64,000 bases of DNA from Candidatus Planktophila versatilis (GTDB taxonomy: Bacteria > Actinomycetota > Actinomycetes > Nanopelagicales > Nanopelagicaceae): NCBI RefSeq assembly GCF_002288265.1, contig NZ_CP016778.1, positions 1,054,001 through 1,118,000 of the forward strand. The letters run 5' to 3'. The notes beneath the pieces were generated by a model. It saw only the letters and a list, made by a program, of their open reading frames with translations. It was not told the DNA's origin and searched no databases. This document shows, piece by piece, positions 17,378 through 26,615 of this stretch (position 1 is its first letter; every line of letters begins with the position of its first letter). The translations under genes were made by a program, and so were the position numbers.

Positions 17378-17797
17378 TTAAACTCGACGTGGTTTCGGTG
17401 GGCGGCAGCCATTGTGTGGAGCTGGAGTTGTATCTGAGATTGCTCCAACTTCTAGGCCTGCTGCTTGCAATGAACGGATTGCAGTTTCGCGTCCGGAACC
17501 AGGTCCCTTTACGAAAACATCTACTTTCTTTAGGCCGTGCTCCTGTGCGCGACGAGCTGCTGCTTCTGCTGCAAGCTGTGCTGCGAATGGAGTCGACTTA
17601 CGTGAGCCCTTGAAACCTACTTGGCCAGATGATGACCAAGAGATAACAGCCCCTGTTGGATCAGTGATTGAGATGATTGTGTTGTTGAAGGTTGACTTGA
17701 TGAAAGCCTTACCTACTGCAACGTTCTTCTTCTCTTTCTTACGAAGCTTTACTTTGCCCTTTGCTGGGGCTGCTGTTTTTGCTTTAGGAGTGGCCAT
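17378..17797 (-). CDS. rpsK: 30S ribosomal protein S11
   Basis: S11 forms the platform of the 30S subunit together with S6/S18 and S21-type contacts. The core [35 protein letters not shown] is unmistakable, as is [25 protein letters not shown] and the C-terminal [13 protein letters not shown]. The 139 residues include a short Lys/Ala-rich N-terminal extension typical of Actinobacteria. The start overlaps the rpsM stop by 1 bp. Confidence 0.98.
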   Translation of the reverse strand: MATPKAKTAAPAKGKVKLRKKEKKNVAVGKAFIKSTFNNTIISITDPTGAVISWSSSGQVGFKGSRKSTPFAAQLAAEAAARRAQEHGLKKVDVFVKGPGSGRETAIRSLQAAGLEVGAISDTTPAPHNGCRPPKPRRV

Positions 17798-18174
17798 TAC
17801 TTAGTCACCTTCTTCTTGCCGGCAATTGCCTTACGTGGACCCTTACGAGTACGAGCGTTTGTGTGAGTGCGCTGACCACGTACAGGAAGTCCCTTGCGGT
17901 GACGAATACCTTGGTAGCTTTGAATTTCAACTTTACGACGGATATCGCCTGCAACTTCGCGGCGAAGATCTCCTTCGATTTTGTAATTGGCTTCGATGTA
18001 TTCACGAAGCTGAGCAAGTTCTGACTCTTGCAAATCTTTTACGCGAGTATCTGGTGAAATACCAGTTGCCGCGAGAGTTTCGTGGGAACGGGTAAGACCC
18101 ATTCCGAAAATGTATGTGAGTGCAATCTCAACACGCTTTTCACGTGGAAGATCGACACCGACTAGACGTGCCAT
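17797..18174 (-). CDS. rpsM: 30S ribosomal protein S13
   Basis: S13 contacts the P-site tRNA and forms intersubunit bridges. The start is placed at ATG 18174 ([16 protein letters not shown]), which matches the family. An upstream in-frame ATG at 18186 would add MVEH; neither has a well-spaced ribosome site, although AGGACCTCC lies 12-20 nt upstream. [29 protein letters not shown] is the conserved basic C-terminus. It is the first gene after the alpha-operon gap, whose stems may control its translation. Confidence 0.96.
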   Translation of the reverse strand: MARLVGVDLPREKRVEIALTYIFGMGLTRSHETLAATGISPDTRVKDLQESELAQLREYIEANYKIEGDLRREVAGDIRRKVEIQSYQGIRHRKGLPVRGQRTHTNARTRKGPRKAIAGKKKVTK

Positions 18175-18189
18175 ATGTTCAACCATTTC

Positions 18190-18309
18190 TATATCCGGAG
18201 GTCCTTCGCAATGCTCCTCGACATATTTATCGAGCCCTGGCCTACCGGTCCGGGGGTCTTAACTATTTCTAGTTAAGTCGCATCACGCGTACTTATCTTT
18301 GTCTCGGAG
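18190..18309 (-). promoter_or_regulatory. Structured leader between rpmJ and rpsM (candidate alpha-operon control site)
   Basis: A 123-bp gap in a cluster where gaps are usually 0-20 bp. It contains a perfect 8-bp stem with a GAAA-type tetraloop on the mRNA (18258-18277, CTTAACTA/TAGTTAAG), then a GC-rich stretch with ACCGGT, then a CTCGA/TCGAG stem, ending in a purine-rich segment before rpsM. S4-binding leaders sit at this position in enterobacteria and bacilli; that this is one is inference. Confidence 0.4.
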
Positions 18310-18423
18310 TTACCCTTGACGCTGCTTGTGACGAAGATTTTCGCAGATCACCATTACGCGACCCTTGCGACGAATGACTTTGCACTTGTCGCAAATCTTC
18401 TTCACGCTTGGATTAACCTTCAC
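18310..18423 (-). CDS. rpmJ: 50S ribosomal protein L36
   Basis: A 37-residue zinc-type L36, starting at GTG 18423 and reading [20 protein letters not shown] with a final NLRHKQRQG. The zinc ligands are two cysteines in CDKC, one in VICEN and the histidine in RHKQ, so this is the C+ paralogue. It lies between infA and rpsM, the usual place. The GTG start and small size make it easy to miss. Confidence 0.95.
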   Translation of the reverse strand: MKVNPSVKKICDKCKVIRRKGRVMVICENLRHKQRQG

Positions 18424-18455
18424 GTGTTTTCCTTTTGTTAGTGGGGGCGAAAGAT

Positions 18456-18677
18456 TTACTTGTAACGGTAAATAATTCGACCCTTTGTAAGGTCATATGG
18501 ACTTAGCTCTACGATCACACGATCTGCAGGCAAAATACGAATGTAGTTCTTTCGCATCTTTCCTGAAATGTGCGCCAAGACTTTATGTCCATTTGTAAGT
18601 TCAACACGGAACATCGCATTAGGTAACGCCTCAGCAACAGTGCCTTCGATTTCGATCGCACCATCTTTACTTGCCAA
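18456..18677 (-). CDS. infA: Translation initiation factor IF-1
   Basis: IF-1 is an S1-like OB-fold factor that binds the ribosomal A site during initiation. The start is TTG 18677, giving [23 protein letters not shown], with AAGAAGG about 9 nt upstream. [26 protein letters not shown] and the end [11 protein letters not shown] are conserved. At 73 residues it is full length. It heads the infA-rpmJ-rpsM-rpsK-rpsD-rpoA-rplQ series; the 161-bp gap to map probably holds its promoter, though I could not pick out boxes with confidence. Confidence 0.97.
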   Translation of the reverse strand: MASKDGAIEIEGTVAEALPNAMFRVELTNGHKVLAHISGKMRKNYIRILPADRVIVELSPYDLTKGRIIYRYK

Positions 18678-18838
18678 GGATCAATACCTTCTTCTCTTTT
18701 TCCATGTGAACGAACAGGGTCGAACCACGCTCAAAACCGAGAGGAATTGAATGTGGCGCGAAGGGTCATTCTATGGCAGAGCCCCTTATAAAGGGAAATC
18801 GCCCAAAAAGAGCTGATTGACCGTACCCGACACGCCGC

Positions 18839-19651
18839 CTAGGCGAGGAGTTCGGAGGTCTCTATGCCAAAGCGAGCCAGTTCTGCTTTGCCGCCATCGA
18901 GTGCGGTCAGAACAAAGGGCTTTCCATCAGGGCAGATGACATATGAGTTTTCGAAGTGGGCGCCACGAGATTGATCCGTTGAAACCACGGTCCATTTATC
19001 GCTCAAGACTTTGGTCTTGGGTGATCCCCGAGTAATCATCGGTTCGATGGCAAGTGCCATTCCAGGAATGATTTCTGGGCCGTTTCCGCCCTTTCCAAAG
19101 TTCAATACATGAGGCTCTTGGTGCATCTCAGTGCCGATTCCATGGCCACCGTATTCTTGCAAGATTCCATACTTACCTTGCGAATCTATGTATTGCTCAA
19201 TTGCGTGACCAATATCGGAAAGTCGAGCACCGTTTTTGCCGGCTGCAATACCAACCCACATTGATTCTTCGCATGTGTCCATCAGCTTCTGATCTGCTGG
19301 ATCTAGGTTTCCAATGCCGATAGAAAATGCAGCATCTCCATGCCAACCATCGATAATTGCTCCGCAATCAATAGAGACGATATCTCCATCGTTAATCACG
19401 CGCGTTCCAGGAATGCCGTGGACAATCTCATCGTTGATTGAGACGCAGATAGTTGCTGGAAATCCATGATAGCCAAGGAAGTTTGAGGTGCCTCCCCCGC
19501 GTTTGATATTTGCTGCCGCAATTGCGTCCAGGGCAGCTGTTGTCATGCCAGCTTTGATATTTTCCCGCAGAAGTTGCAACGTTTGTCCGACCAAGAGACC
19601 GGCGCGACGCATCACCTTGAGTTGTTCAAGGTCTTTGATTTGAATTGCCAT
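18839..19651 (-). CDS. map: Type I methionine aminopeptidase
   Basis: Removes the initiator methionine from nascent proteins. The metal-binding residues are seen in SIDCGAIIDGWHGDAAFS (two Asp), GGHGIGTEMHQEPHV (His) and AIEPM (Glu). FLGYHGFPATICVSINDEIVHGIPG is the conserved substrate-site strand with its catalytic-site histidine. The 270 residues lack the zinc-finger linker extension, so it is the short bacterial form (MetAP-Ia type). It follows adk by 9 bp in the secY-adk-map-infA order. Confidence 0.96.
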   Translation of the reverse strand: MAIQIKDLEQLKVMRRAGLLVGQTLQLLRENIKAGMTTAALDAIAAANIKRGGGTSNFLGYHGFPATICVSINDEIVHGIPGTRVINDGDIVSIDCGAIIDGWHGDAAFSIGIGNLDPADQKLMDTCEESMWVGIAAGKNGARLSDIGHAIEQYIDSQGKYGILQEYGGHGIGTEMHQEPHVLNFGKGGNGPEIIPGMALAIEPMITRGSPKTKVLSDKWTVVSTDQSRGAHFENSYVICPDGKPFVLTALDGGKAELARFGIETSELLA

Positions 19652-19660
19652 GGTGCTTAC

Positions 19661-20296
19661 TTAGCCGTGAACGCGACTTAACGCAGTAATCGCGCGCTCT
19701 GTAATATCTGCTACATCGCCATCGGCGCCAATAGTAATAAGCAAGCCTTCGTTGCGATAGAAAGAGATGATAGGCGCAGTCTGCTCTTCATAGACAGCAA
19801 GGCGCTTGGCAATCACTTCTTCTTTATCATCTTCGCGTTGGTAGAGCTCGCCACCACATGCCGCACACTTCTCAAGGTTGGCTGCAGCCGGTGCCCCACA
19901 CTCTTTACAGGTGCGGCGTGAGGATAGGCGCTTAATGATGATTTCATTTTCAATTGCTAGTTCTAGGACAGCTTGAAGTGGTGTGCCCTTTTCAGTTAAG
20001 AAAGCACGCAAGACCTCAGCTTGCACGGTGTTACGTGGAAAGCCATCGAGTAGGAATCCGTTTGCAACATCGTCATGAGTAAGGCGATCTTTGACCATCT
20101 CATTGGTCACTGAATCAGGAACTAGTTGTCCAGAATCCATAAATCCTTTTGCCTTAAGACCGAGCGGTGTGCTGGCTTTGAGGTTTGCCCGGAAAATATC
20201 GCCGGTAGAGATATGAGGAATTGAATAGTGCGCAGCCAGGAACTGAGCTTGAGTTCCTTTACCGGCACCTGGTGGACCTACCAGGACTAAACGCAT
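19661..20296 (-). CDS. adk: Adenylate kinase
   Basis: Interconverts AMP, ADP and ATP. The P-loop GPPGAGKGTQ lies at 7-16 and the AMP-binding segment is STGDIFRANL. The LID domain holds a four-cysteine zinc site (CKEC ... CAAC at about residues 124-144), a trait of many Gram-positive adenylate kinases but absent from some Actinobacteria. LLDGFPRN is present. The 211-residue length is normal for the long form. Its ATG overlaps the secY stop by 1 bp. Confidence 0.97.
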   Translation of the reverse strand: MRLVLVGPPGAGKGTQAQFLAAHYSIPHISTGDIFRANLKASTPLGLKAKGFMDSGQLVPDSVTNEMVKDRLTHDDVANGFLLDGFPRNTVQAEVLRAFLTEKGTPLQAVLELAIENEIIIKRLSSRRTCKECGAPAAANLEKCAACGGELYQREDDKEEVIAKRLAVYEEQTAPIISFYRNEGLLITIGADGDVADITERAITALSRVHG

Positions 20297-21594
20297 TACT
20301 TCAAGAAACCTTCATATGAACGCTGCTGCAACTGGCTCTCGATCTGCTTGGCTGTATCTAGACCAACGCCAACCACAATCAGAATTGCAGTTCCACCGAA
20401 TGGGAAGTTCTGGGTGGCACCGAAGAGAACGAGTGCGAAGACTGGAATGAGTGCAACAAGTGCCAGATAGAGCGCACCAGGGGCGGTAATACGAGAGAGA
20501 ACATACTGAAGGTATTCAGTTGTTGGTCGTCCGGCACGGATTCCTGGAATAAATCCACCGTACTTCTTCATATTATCTGCAACCTCTTCTGGGTTAAATG
20601 TGATTGCAACGTAGAAGTAAGTGAAGAAAATAATGAGAGCTGCGTAGGTAACCATATAAATGGGGTGATCACCGGTAACTAAGTTACGTGAAACCCACAC
20701 CGCCCATCCTGATTGGCTATTGGTAAAGTTCACAATCAGCGATGGAATATAGAGAAGTGATGATGCGAAGATAACCGGGATAACTCCAGCCTGGTTTACC
20801 TTAATTGGAATATAGGTTGATGTTCCGCCATATGCCTGACGTCCCACCATGCGCTTGGCGTATTGCACCGGAATTCGACGCTGCGCCTGTTCAACGAATA
20901 CAACAGCGGCAACTACGACGACTCCCACTGCGCAAACGAATAGGAATGCGAAGAGGCCCTTTTGAAGCTTGATTGACCAGAGCTGACCGGGGAAAGTTGA
21001 TGCGATTGATGTGAAGATAAGGATGGACATTCCATTACCAACACCACGATCAGTGATGAGCTCACCAAGCCACATGATTACTGATGTTCCTGCTGTCATC
21101 ACAACAATCATGGTCAAGATACGTTGCCATGAAGTGTCAGGAATGATGGGAACATTACAACCGGAGATCAAGCGACCAGGTGTACGAGCAACAGCAACAA
21201 GACCTGTTGACTGCAAGATTGCAAGTCCGATGGTGAGGTAGCGGGTGTACTGAGTGAGCTTTGCAGTACCTGACTGTCCTTCCTTCTTCAGTGTTTCAAA
21301 GCGAGGAATAACAACGGTCAGCAACTGAATAATGATTGAGCTGGTGATGTAAGGCATGATGCCGAGTGCAAAGACTGAGAGCTGCAAGAGCGCTCCACCT
21401 GAGAAAAGATTGATAAGCCCGAATAGGCCACCAGTCTGTGCTTGGGCAAGACATCCCTTTACCGCTGTGTATGAAACACCTGGTGTTGGAACGACGGAAC
21501 CAAAGCGGAAGAGGGCCATGATTGAGAGAGTGAAGAAGATTTTCTTACGAAGTTCAGGCGTCTTAAATGCCATTCCAAATGCTGAAAGCATCAA
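20296..21594 (-). CDS. secY: Preprotein translocase subunit SecY
   Basis: Central channel of the Sec translocon, a ten-helix membrane protein of 432 residues. FRFGSVVPTPGV precedes TM1, ALGIMPYITSSIIIQLL is the TM2 plug/gate region, and RVGNG-like GVGNGMSILIF is conserved in the middle. The cytoplasmic loop NPEEVADNMKKYGGFIPGIRAGRPTTEYL (about 341-369) is the SecA/ribosome contact. Partner SecE is encoded at 46896-47120. Its location between rplO and adk is standard. Confidence 0.97.
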   Translation of the reverse strand: MMLSAFGMAFKTPELRKKIFFTLSIMALFRFGSVVPTPGVSYTAVKGCLAQAQTGGLFGLINLFSGGALLQLSVFALGIMPYITSSIIIQLLTVVIPRFETLKKEGQSGTAKLTQYTRYLTIGLAILQSTGLVAVARTPGRLISGCNVPIIPDTSWQRILTMIVVMTAGTSVIMWLGELITDRGVGNGMSILIFTSIASTFPGQLWSIKLQKGLFAFLFVCAVGVVVVAAVVFVEQAQRRIPVQYAKRMVGRQAYGGTSTYIPIKVNQAGVIPVIFASSLLYIPSLIVNFTNSQSGWAVWVSRNLVTGDHPIYMVTYAALIIFFTYFYVAITFNPEEVADNMKKYGGFIPGIRAGRPTTEYLQYVLSRITAPGALYLALVALIPVFALVLFGATQNFPFGGTAILIVVGVGLDTAKQIESQLQQRSYEGFLK

Positions 21595-21628
21595 TCTTCT
21601 CCCTCTAGCTCAATAATGTTTGTTTGTA

Positions 21629-22069
21629 TTACAGAGTTGCTGTCGATCCACCAGCAGCTGAGATCTTCTCAATCGCTGATGCAGAAAATGCATGTGCCGT
21701 AATAGATACCTTAACTGCAATTTCGCCATTTCCAAGAACCTTTACAGGTAGTGAATCGCGAACTGCACCCTTTTCAATGAGATCTGCAACTGTTACAGCG
21801 CCACCCTTTGGAAAGAGTGCGTTGATTGTTGAGACATTCACTGCCTGGTACTCAATACGTGCCGGGTTCTTAAAGCCGCGAAGCTTTGGAAGACGCATGA
21901 CGAGCGGAAGTTGACCACCTTCGAAACCAGGACGAACCGTGTTACGAGCATGTGTTCCCTTACCGCCACGACCAGCAGTCTTACCCTTTGATGCTTCTCC
22001 GCGACCCTTACGAGTCTTGTCTTTCTTAGCACCTGGAGCTGGACGAAGATGATGAAGTTTAAGTGTCAT
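21629..22069 (-). CDS. rplO: 50S ribosomal protein L15
   Basis: L15 is a late-assembly 50S protein. The Arg/Gly-rich N-terminus [20 protein letters not shown] with [25 protein letters not shown] is diagnostic. The 146-residue length is normal. It is 2 bp from rpmD and 34 bp from secY, the expected spc order. Confidence 0.97.
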   Translation of the reverse strand: MTLKLHHLRPAPGAKKDKTRKGRGEASKGKTAGRGGKGTHARNTVRPGFEGGQLPLVMRLPKLRGFKNPARIEYQAVNVSTINALFPKGGAVTVADLIEKGAVRDSLPVKVLGNGEIAVKVSITAHAFSASAIEKISAAGGSTATL

Positions 22070-22071
22070 CT

Positions 22072-22254
22072 TTATTCGACCTCCTCTACCTTGATTAAGT
22101 GGCGAGCAGCTACTGCCATGCCACGAATTTCTGGACGATCTTCTTTGACGACAACGTCATTGATGCGCTTGAGTCCGAGTGAACGAACGGTGTTGCGAAT
22201 CTCTGGCTTATTGCCGACTGTTGATTTGACTTGTGTGATCTTTAAACGTGGCAT
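22072..22254 (-). CDS. rpmD: 50S ribosomal protein L30
   Basis: Small 50S protein of 60 residues. [30 protein letters not shown] is the single-domain family core. The start overlaps the rpsE stop by 1 bp (22254). Length and place (rpsE-rpmD-rplO) are normal. Confidence 0.96.
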   Translation of the reverse strand: MPRLKITQVKSTVGNKPEIRNTVRSLGLKRINDVVVKEDRPEIRGMAVAARHLIKVEEVE

Positions 22255-22874
22255 TAGACACCAACTGTCATCTGTGAGGCGCGAATAATTGCTGCAGGAG
22301 CAACATCTTCCAACGGACGACCGCGGCGTGCTGCAATTTGTGCAGGTGACTCAAGCATCTTCAGTGCTGCAACAGTGGCGTGAACCATGTTGATTGCATT
22401 TGAAGAACCGAGAGACTTTGTCAGTACATCGTGAACACCAGCGCACTCAAGTACGGCGCGAACAGGGCCTCCGGCGATTACTCCGGTACCTGGACTTGCT
22501 GGGCGAAGTAGAACTACACCCGCTGCTGTTTCACCCTGTACTGGGTGAGGAATTGTTCCTTGAACGCGTGGCACTACGAAGAATGACTTCTTAGCTTCTT
22601 CAACTGCCTTAGCGATAGCTTGTGGAACTTCCTTAGATTTTCCGTAGCCAACGCCAACGGTTCCGTTCTGATCTCCCACAACAACGAGTGCTGTGAATGA
22701 GAAGCGACGTCCGCCCTTCACAACCTTTGACACGCGGTTAATGAAAACCACGCGCTCGGTGTATGGAGACTTCTCCTTCTCGCGATCATCACGACGTTCG
22801 CGGCGTTCGCCGCGACCCTTATTTGAAGGTGCGCCTGTTGTGGACGCTGCATCGTTAGTTGGATTAACAGCCAT
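22254..22874 (-). CDS. rpsE: 30S ribosomal protein S5
   Basis: S5 takes part in decoding accuracy and 30S assembly. The double-stranded-RNA-binding domain begins at [31 protein letters not shown], followed by [20 protein letters not shown] and the C-terminal [16 protein letters not shown]. An N-terminal extension of about 37 residues is rich in Arg, Asp and Glu ([14 protein letters not shown]), as often seen in Actinobacteria. The 206-residue length reflects this extension. Confidence 0.97.
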   Translation of the reverse strand: MAVNPTNDAASTTGAPSNKGRGERRERRDDREKEKSPYTERVVFINRVSKVVKGGRRFSFTALVVVGDQNGTVGVGYGKSKEVPQAIAKAVEEAKKSFFVVPRVQGTIPHPVQGETAAGVVLLRPASPGTGVIAGGPVRAVLECAGVHDVLTKSLGSSNAINMVHATVAALKMLESPAQIAARRGRPLEDVAPAAIIRASQMTVGV

Positions 22875-23251
22875 TAGAACTCCAATCCATTCTCTCGTGC
22901 AGAATCTGCAACTGCAGCAATACGACCGTGGTACTTATTACCTGCGCGGTCAAAGACAACTGTCGAAATTCCGGCTTTCTTAGCGCGTTCAGCAATGAGT
23001 GCTCCTACTTGCTTCGACTTATCTGTCTTATCGCCAGATGACTTGCGAAGTTCGAGCTCCATTGTTGATGCGTAAGCAATTGTCTTTGCTTGGGTGTCAT
23101 CAATAACCTGTACGAAGAGGTGACGTGATGAACGTGAAACGACTAGGCGTGGACGTGATGGTGTGCCTGAAATCTTCTTACGAAGACGGAAAGCACGACG
23201 AGCACGCGCATTCTGCGCTGAGCCCTTGCGGACCTTAACTCCGATTGCCAT
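22874..23251 (-). CDS. rplR: 50S ribosomal protein L18
   Basis: L18 binds 5S r[35 protein letters not shown] and the end [25 protein letters not shown] are the conserved parts. The 125-residue length is normal. Starts and stops overlap rplF and rpsE by 1 bp each, typical of the tightly packed spc cluster here. Confidence 0.97.
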   Translation of the reverse strand: MAIGVKVRKGSAQNARARRAFRLRKKISGTPSRPRLVVSRSSRHLFVQVIDDTQAKTIAYASTMELELRKSSGDKTDKSKQVGALIAERAKKAGISTVVFDRAGNKYHGRIAAVADSARENGLEF

Positions 23252-23790
23252 TACTTCTTACCTGCCTTTCCAGCCTTGCGACGAACTGCTTCGCCTTCAA
23301 GACGCAAGCCCTTACCCTTATATGGATCAGCCTTGCGAAGCTTTTTGATCTTCGCTGCTGTCTCTCCAACAAGCTGCTTATCAATTCCATTGATAATTAA
23401 CCTTGTTGGTGATTCAACTTTGTAGGAGATGCCTTCTGGGGCTGGGAAAAGAATTGAGTGGCTGTAGCCGAGCTGGAATTCAAGATCCTTGCCCTTTTCA
23501 GCCACACGATAACCAACACCGACGATGTTGATTATGAGTGAGTAACCAGTTGTTACACCTTCGACCATATTCGCTACAAGTGAGCGAGATAGACCGTGGA
23601 GTGAACGTGTTACGCGCTCTTCATTTGGACGAGCAACGGTGATAACACCATCTGCTTGTGAAACTTGGATAGGTGCTGGAACTGCAATTGCGAGTGAACC
23701 CTTAGGTCCCTTCACTGCAACGCTCTGACCTGTGATTGAAACTTCTACACCGCTTGGAACGGTGATAGGCATACGACCAATACGTGACAT
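23251..23790 (-). CDS. rplF: 50S ribosomal protein L6
   Basis: L6 sits near the GTPase-associated centre. [19 protein letters not shown] is the standard start, with [30 protein letters not shown] in the middle and the terminal [27 protein letters not shown]. The 179-residue length is normal. It is 7 bp from rpsH. Confidence 0.97.
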   Translation of the reverse strand: MSRIGRMPITVPSGVEVSITGQSVAVKGPKGSLAIAVPAPIQVSQADGVITVARPNEERVTRSLHGLSRSLVANMVEGVTTGYSLIINIVGVGYRVAEKGKDLEFQLGYSHSILFPAPEGISYKVESPTRLIINGIDKQLVGETAAKIKKLRKADPYKGKGLRLEGEAVRRKAGKAGKK

Positions 23791-23797
23791 GGGAGAT

Positions 23798-24202
23798 TTA
23801 CCATACGTAGGCGAGAACTTCTCCGCCTACACCCTTCTTATTGGCTTGCTTATCTGTAAGTAGTCCAGATGAAGTTGAAATGATTGCAACTCCGAGACCA
23901 CCAAGAACTTTTGGAAGCGCAGTTGACTTTGCGTATACGCGAAGTCCTGGCTTGCTCACGCGGCGAAGACCGGCGATTGAACGCTCGCGGTTTGTGCCGA
24001 ATTTAAGGTCAAGAGTGAGGTTTTTGCCTACTCCAGTTGCCATTGCTTCAACGCGGTATTCTGCAATGAAACCCTCTTGCTTGAGGATCTCTGCAATACG
24101 TACCTTGACCGATGATGACGGCATTGAAACCGTGTCATGGTAGGCAGAGTTCGCATTGCGCAGACGAGACAACATGTCTGCGATCGGATCTGTCATTGTC
24201 AT
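23798..24202 (-). CDS. rpsH: 30S ribosomal protein S8
   Basis: S8 is a primary 16S rRNA binder and, in E. coli, the repressor of the spc operon. [23 protein letters not shown] is the family start (a second ATG at 24196 is equally possible), and the end [27 protein letters not shown] is diagnostic. The 134-residue length is normal. Unlike its neighbours it is separated from the upstream gene (rpsN) by a 67-bp gap that can fold. Confidence 0.97.
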   Translation of the reverse strand: MTMTDPIADMLSRLRNANSAYHDTVSMPSSSVKVRIAEILKQEGFIAEYRVEAMATGVGKNLTLDLKFGTNRERSIAGLRRVSKPGLRVYAKSTALPKVLGGLGVAIISTSSGLLTDKQANKKGVGGEVLAYVW

Positions 24203-24269
24203 ACGTGGCCTGTGGCCTTTCTCGAATTAGTACCCAAGCGATCTGCTTGGACTTTTTTCGTTTGTACTA
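24203..24269 (-). promoter_or_regulatory. Folding-prone spacer between rpsN and rpsH
   Basis: 67 bp in a cluster with otherwise near-zero spacing. It contains a 6-bp stem CCAAGC/GCTTGG with a 5-nt loop (24234-24250), flanked by GTAC on both sides, and GGCC-ACA-GGCC close to the rpsH start. A translational control site or an RNA processing site is possible; no match to a known family is claimed. Confidence 0.3.
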
Positions 24270-24455
24270 TTACCAAGAAGCCTTGGTGATACCTGGAAGC
24301 TCGCCGCGGTGCGCCATTTCACGGAAACAGACGCGACAGATTCCAAACTTTTGATAAACAGCATGCGGACGGCCGCAACGCTGGCAACGTGTGTAACCGC
24401 GAACCTTGAACTTTGGCTTGCGAGCAGCTTTAACCTTGAGTGATGTTTTAGCCAT
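24270..24455 (-). CDS. rpsN: 30S ribosomal protein S14, zinc-binding type
   Basis: A 61-residue zinc-type S14 (also called type Z). Two CxxC pairs, CQRC and CRVC, bracket [12 protein letters not shown] and bind zinc; the end [18 protein letters not shown] is conserved. This is the short form, not the longer zinc-independent S14. It lies between rplE and rpsH, 2 bp after rplE. Confidence 0.97.
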   Translation of the reverse strand: MAKTSLKVKAARKPKFKVRGYTRCQRCGRPHAVYQKFGICRVCFREMAHRGELPGITKASW

Positions 24456-24457
24456 TC

Positions 24458-25015
24458 TTATGCCTCCTTGAAAGGAAAGCCGAGCGCCTTAAGCAGTGCG
24501 CGACCTTCGTCATCGTTCTTAGCTGTTGTTACAACAGTGATATCCATACCGCGGGTGCGATCGATCTTGTCCTGTTCGATTTCTGGGAATACAACCTGCT
24601 CGGTAAGACCGAAGGTGTAGTTGCCCTTTCCATCGAACTGCTTTGGAGAAAGACCACGGAAGTCGCGGATACGTGGAAGAGAGATTGAGAGAAGACGGTC
24701 TGCGAATTCCCACATGCGATCTCCACGAAGAGTGACGTGTGCACCAATTGGCATGTTCTCGCGAAGCTTGAACTGGGCAATTGATTTACGTGACTTAGTA
24801 ACCTGTGGCTTTTGGCCAGTGATGATTGCTAGATCGCGGATTGCACCTTCGATGAGCTTGGCATCGCGCGCAGCTTCACCAACACCCATGTTGACGACAA
24901 TCTTTGTCAGCGTAGGAATCTGCATTGGATTCTTATATCCAAATTCACCCTTAAGAGTTGCTTGGATTTCGCTCTTATAGCGAGCCTTGAGACGAACATC
25001 TGTAGCAGTGCTCAT
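24458..25015 (-). CDS. rplE: 50S ribosomal protein L5
   Basis: L5 binds 5S rRNA and contacts S13 and P-site t[58 protein letters not shown] and [25 protein letters not shown] are all family motifs. The 185-residue length is normal. It overlaps rplX by 1 bp. Confidence 0.97.
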   Translation of the reverse strand: MSTATDVRLKARYKSEIQATLKGEFGYKNPMQIPTLTKIVVNMGVGEAARDAKLIEGAIRDLAIITGQKPQVTKSRKSIAQFKLRENMPIGAHVTLRGDRMWEFADRLLSISLPRIRDFRGLSPKQFDGKGNYTFGLTEQVVFPEIEQDKIDRTRGMDITVVTTAKNDDEGRALLKALGFPFKEA

Positions 25016-25326
25016 TAGATGTCCTTTCCTGTGCGACGTGAGATGCGAACATTTGTGCCTTCTTCATCGACTCGAACGCCAAGACGTGTTGCCTTGCCAT
25101 CTCCATCTACGACCATGACATTTGAAATATGAATTGATGCTTCTTGTGTGATGATTCCGCCTACTTTGACGCCACGGTCAGAAGTTGATTCCTTGGTGTG
25201 ACGCTGAATGCGATTAACGCCTTCAACAGTGACGCGGCTTCCATCTACATGAAGAACCTTGCCGGTTACGCCCTTGTTCTTGCCAGCGATAACCAAAACT
25301 TCGTCATTCTTCTTAATCTTCGCCAT
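25015..25326 (-). CDS. rplX: 50S ribosomal protein L24
   Basis: L24 starts 50S assembly by binding the 5' end of 23S rRNA. The KOW motif is seen in [22 protein letters not shown], followed by [14 protein letters not shown]. The 103-residue length is normal. It is 2 bp from rplN. Confidence 0.97.
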   Translation of the reverse strand: MAKIKKNDEVLVIAGKNKGVTGKVLHVDGSRVTVEGVNRIQRHTKESTSDRGVKVGGIITQEASIHISNVMVVDGDGKATRLGVRVDEEGTNVRISRRTGKDI

Positions 25327-25328
25327 GG

Positions 25329-25697
25329 TTAGAGCACCTCCGGAGCGAGTGAAATGATCTTCATGAACTTCTTGTCGCGAAGTTCGCGAGCAACTGGTCC
25401 GAAGATACGAGTTCCGCGTGGTTCGCCATCCGCTTTGAGGATAACTGCAGCGTTCTCGTCAAACTTGATGTAAGAACCGTCTGGACGACGACGTTCTTTT
25501 ACTGTGCGAACGATGACAGCCTTAACGACTTCACCCTTCTTTACCTGTCCACCAGGGATTGCATCCTTGACTGAACATACGATGATGTCTCCGATACCGG
25601 CGTAACGGCGCTTGGTTCCGCCGAGCACACGAATACAGAGAAGCTCTTTAGCTCCTGTGTTATCCGCGACGCGTAGGCGCGATTCTTGTTGAATCAT
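25329..25697 (-). CDS. rplN: 50S ribosomal protein L14
   Basis: L14 lies at the subunit interface and is the binding site of the silencing factor Rsf[28 protein letters not shown] is the diagnostic start, and [28 protein letters not shown] the end. The 122-residue length is normal. Confidence 0.98.
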   Translation of the reverse strand: MIQQESRLRVADNTGAKELLCIRVLGGTKRRYAGIGDIIVCSVKDAIPGGQVKKGEVVKAVIVRTVKERRRPDGSYIKFDENAAVILKADGEPRGTRIFGPVARELRDKKFMKIISLAPEVL

Positions 25698-25714
25698 TTA
25701 TTCCACCCGTTCCC

Positions 25715-25987
25715 TTACTTAGCCTTCTCGATGATTTGAACTAAACGCCAGCGCTTTGAGGCTGATATTGGTCGTGTCTCCATGATCAATACGCGATCGC
25801 CTGTGCCTGCTGAGTTTGTCTCATCATGTGCTTTGAGCTTGTGTGTGCGGCTCATAACCTTTGAGTACATACCGTGTGCAACACGGTTTGATACTGCAAC
25901 GGTGATGGTCTTATCCATCTTGTCTGAGACAACGATGCCTTCACGAGTCTTGCGGGATCCGCGATCTTCTGTTGGATTTGTAGCCAT
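25715..25987 (-). CDS. rpsQ: 30S ribosomal protein S17
   Basis: OB-fold 16S rRNA-binding protein of 90 residues. [21 protein letters not shown] and the C-terminal [24 protein letters not shown] are the family blocks. It carries a short polar N-terminal extension. The start overlaps the rpmC stop by 1 bp. Confidence 0.97.
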   Translation of the reverse strand: MATNPTEDRGSRKTREGIVVSDKMDKTITVAVSNRVAHGMYSKVMSRTHKLKAHDETNSAGTGDRVLIMETRPISASKRWRLVQIIEKAK

Positions 25988-26199
25988 TACGCAGCGCCTC
26001 CAATTCCTAGTTCGCGTTCACGAATAATTGTGTAGATACGAGCAATCTCTTTACGAACTGCACCGAGACGACCATGTGATTCAAGCTGACCTGTTGCTGC
26101 TTGGAAGCGAAGGTTAAAGAGTTCTTCTTTACCTTCACGAAGCTTTGCAGTTAACTCATCAGCTGACAGTTGACGAAGTTCTTCAGTAGTAATCGCCAT
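25987..26199 (-). CDS. rpmC: 50S ribosomal protein L29
   Basis: L29 is a two-helix protein next to the exit tunnel and part of the SRP/trigger-factor docking site. [33 protein letters not shown] is diagnostic. The 70-residue length is normal. It is 2 bp from rplP. Confidence 0.96.
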   Translation of the reverse strand: MAITTEELRQLSADELTAKLREGKEELFNLRFQAATGQLESHGRLGAVRKEIARIYTIIRERELGIGGAA

Positions 26200-26201
26200 G
26201 G

Positions 26202-26615
26202 TTATGCCTCCTCACGCTTTACAACGCGGCACTTCATTGGGAGCTTGTGAATCGCAAGGCGCATAGCTTCATTAGCTACCGCCTCTGTTACGCCTGAAAT
26301 TTCAAACATAATGCGACCTGGCTTCACGTTTGCGATCCACCATTCTGGAGAACCCTTACCGGAACCCATACGAGTTTCAGCAGGCTTCTTTGTAAGTGGG
26401 CGATCTGGATAGATATTGATCCAAACCTTTCCACCACGCTTGATATAACGAGTCATCGCGATACGCGCTGCCTCAATCTGACGGTTAGTGACATAAGCAG
26501 GAGCAAGTGCCTGGATACCGAAGTCTCCAAATGCAACCTGTGTTCCACCCTTTGACGCACCTGAACGTGATGGGTGGTGCTGCTTACGGTGCTTAACCTT
26601 GCGAGGAATTAACAT
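26202..26615 (-). CDS. rplP: 50S ribosomal protein L16
   Basis: L16 organises the peptidyl-transferase and A-site region. [33 protein letters not shown] is the classic N-terminus; [35 protein letters not shown] contains the loop that is sometimes hydroxylated. The 137-residue length is normal. It overlaps rpsC by 1 bp. Confidence 0.98.
   Translation of the reverse strand: MLIPRKVKHRKQHHPSRSGASKGGTQVAFGDFGIQALAPAYVTNRQIEAARIAMTRYIKRGGKVWINIYPDRPLTKKPAETRMGSGKGSPEWWIANVKPGRIMFEISGVTEAVANEAMRLAIHKLPMKCRVVKREEA

Noticed and set aside
18740-18838. Promoter boxes for infA
   Set aside because: Some -10-like hexamers exist, but no pair with acceptable spacing was convincing; a CCCTT/AAGGG small palindrome is there but may be chance.
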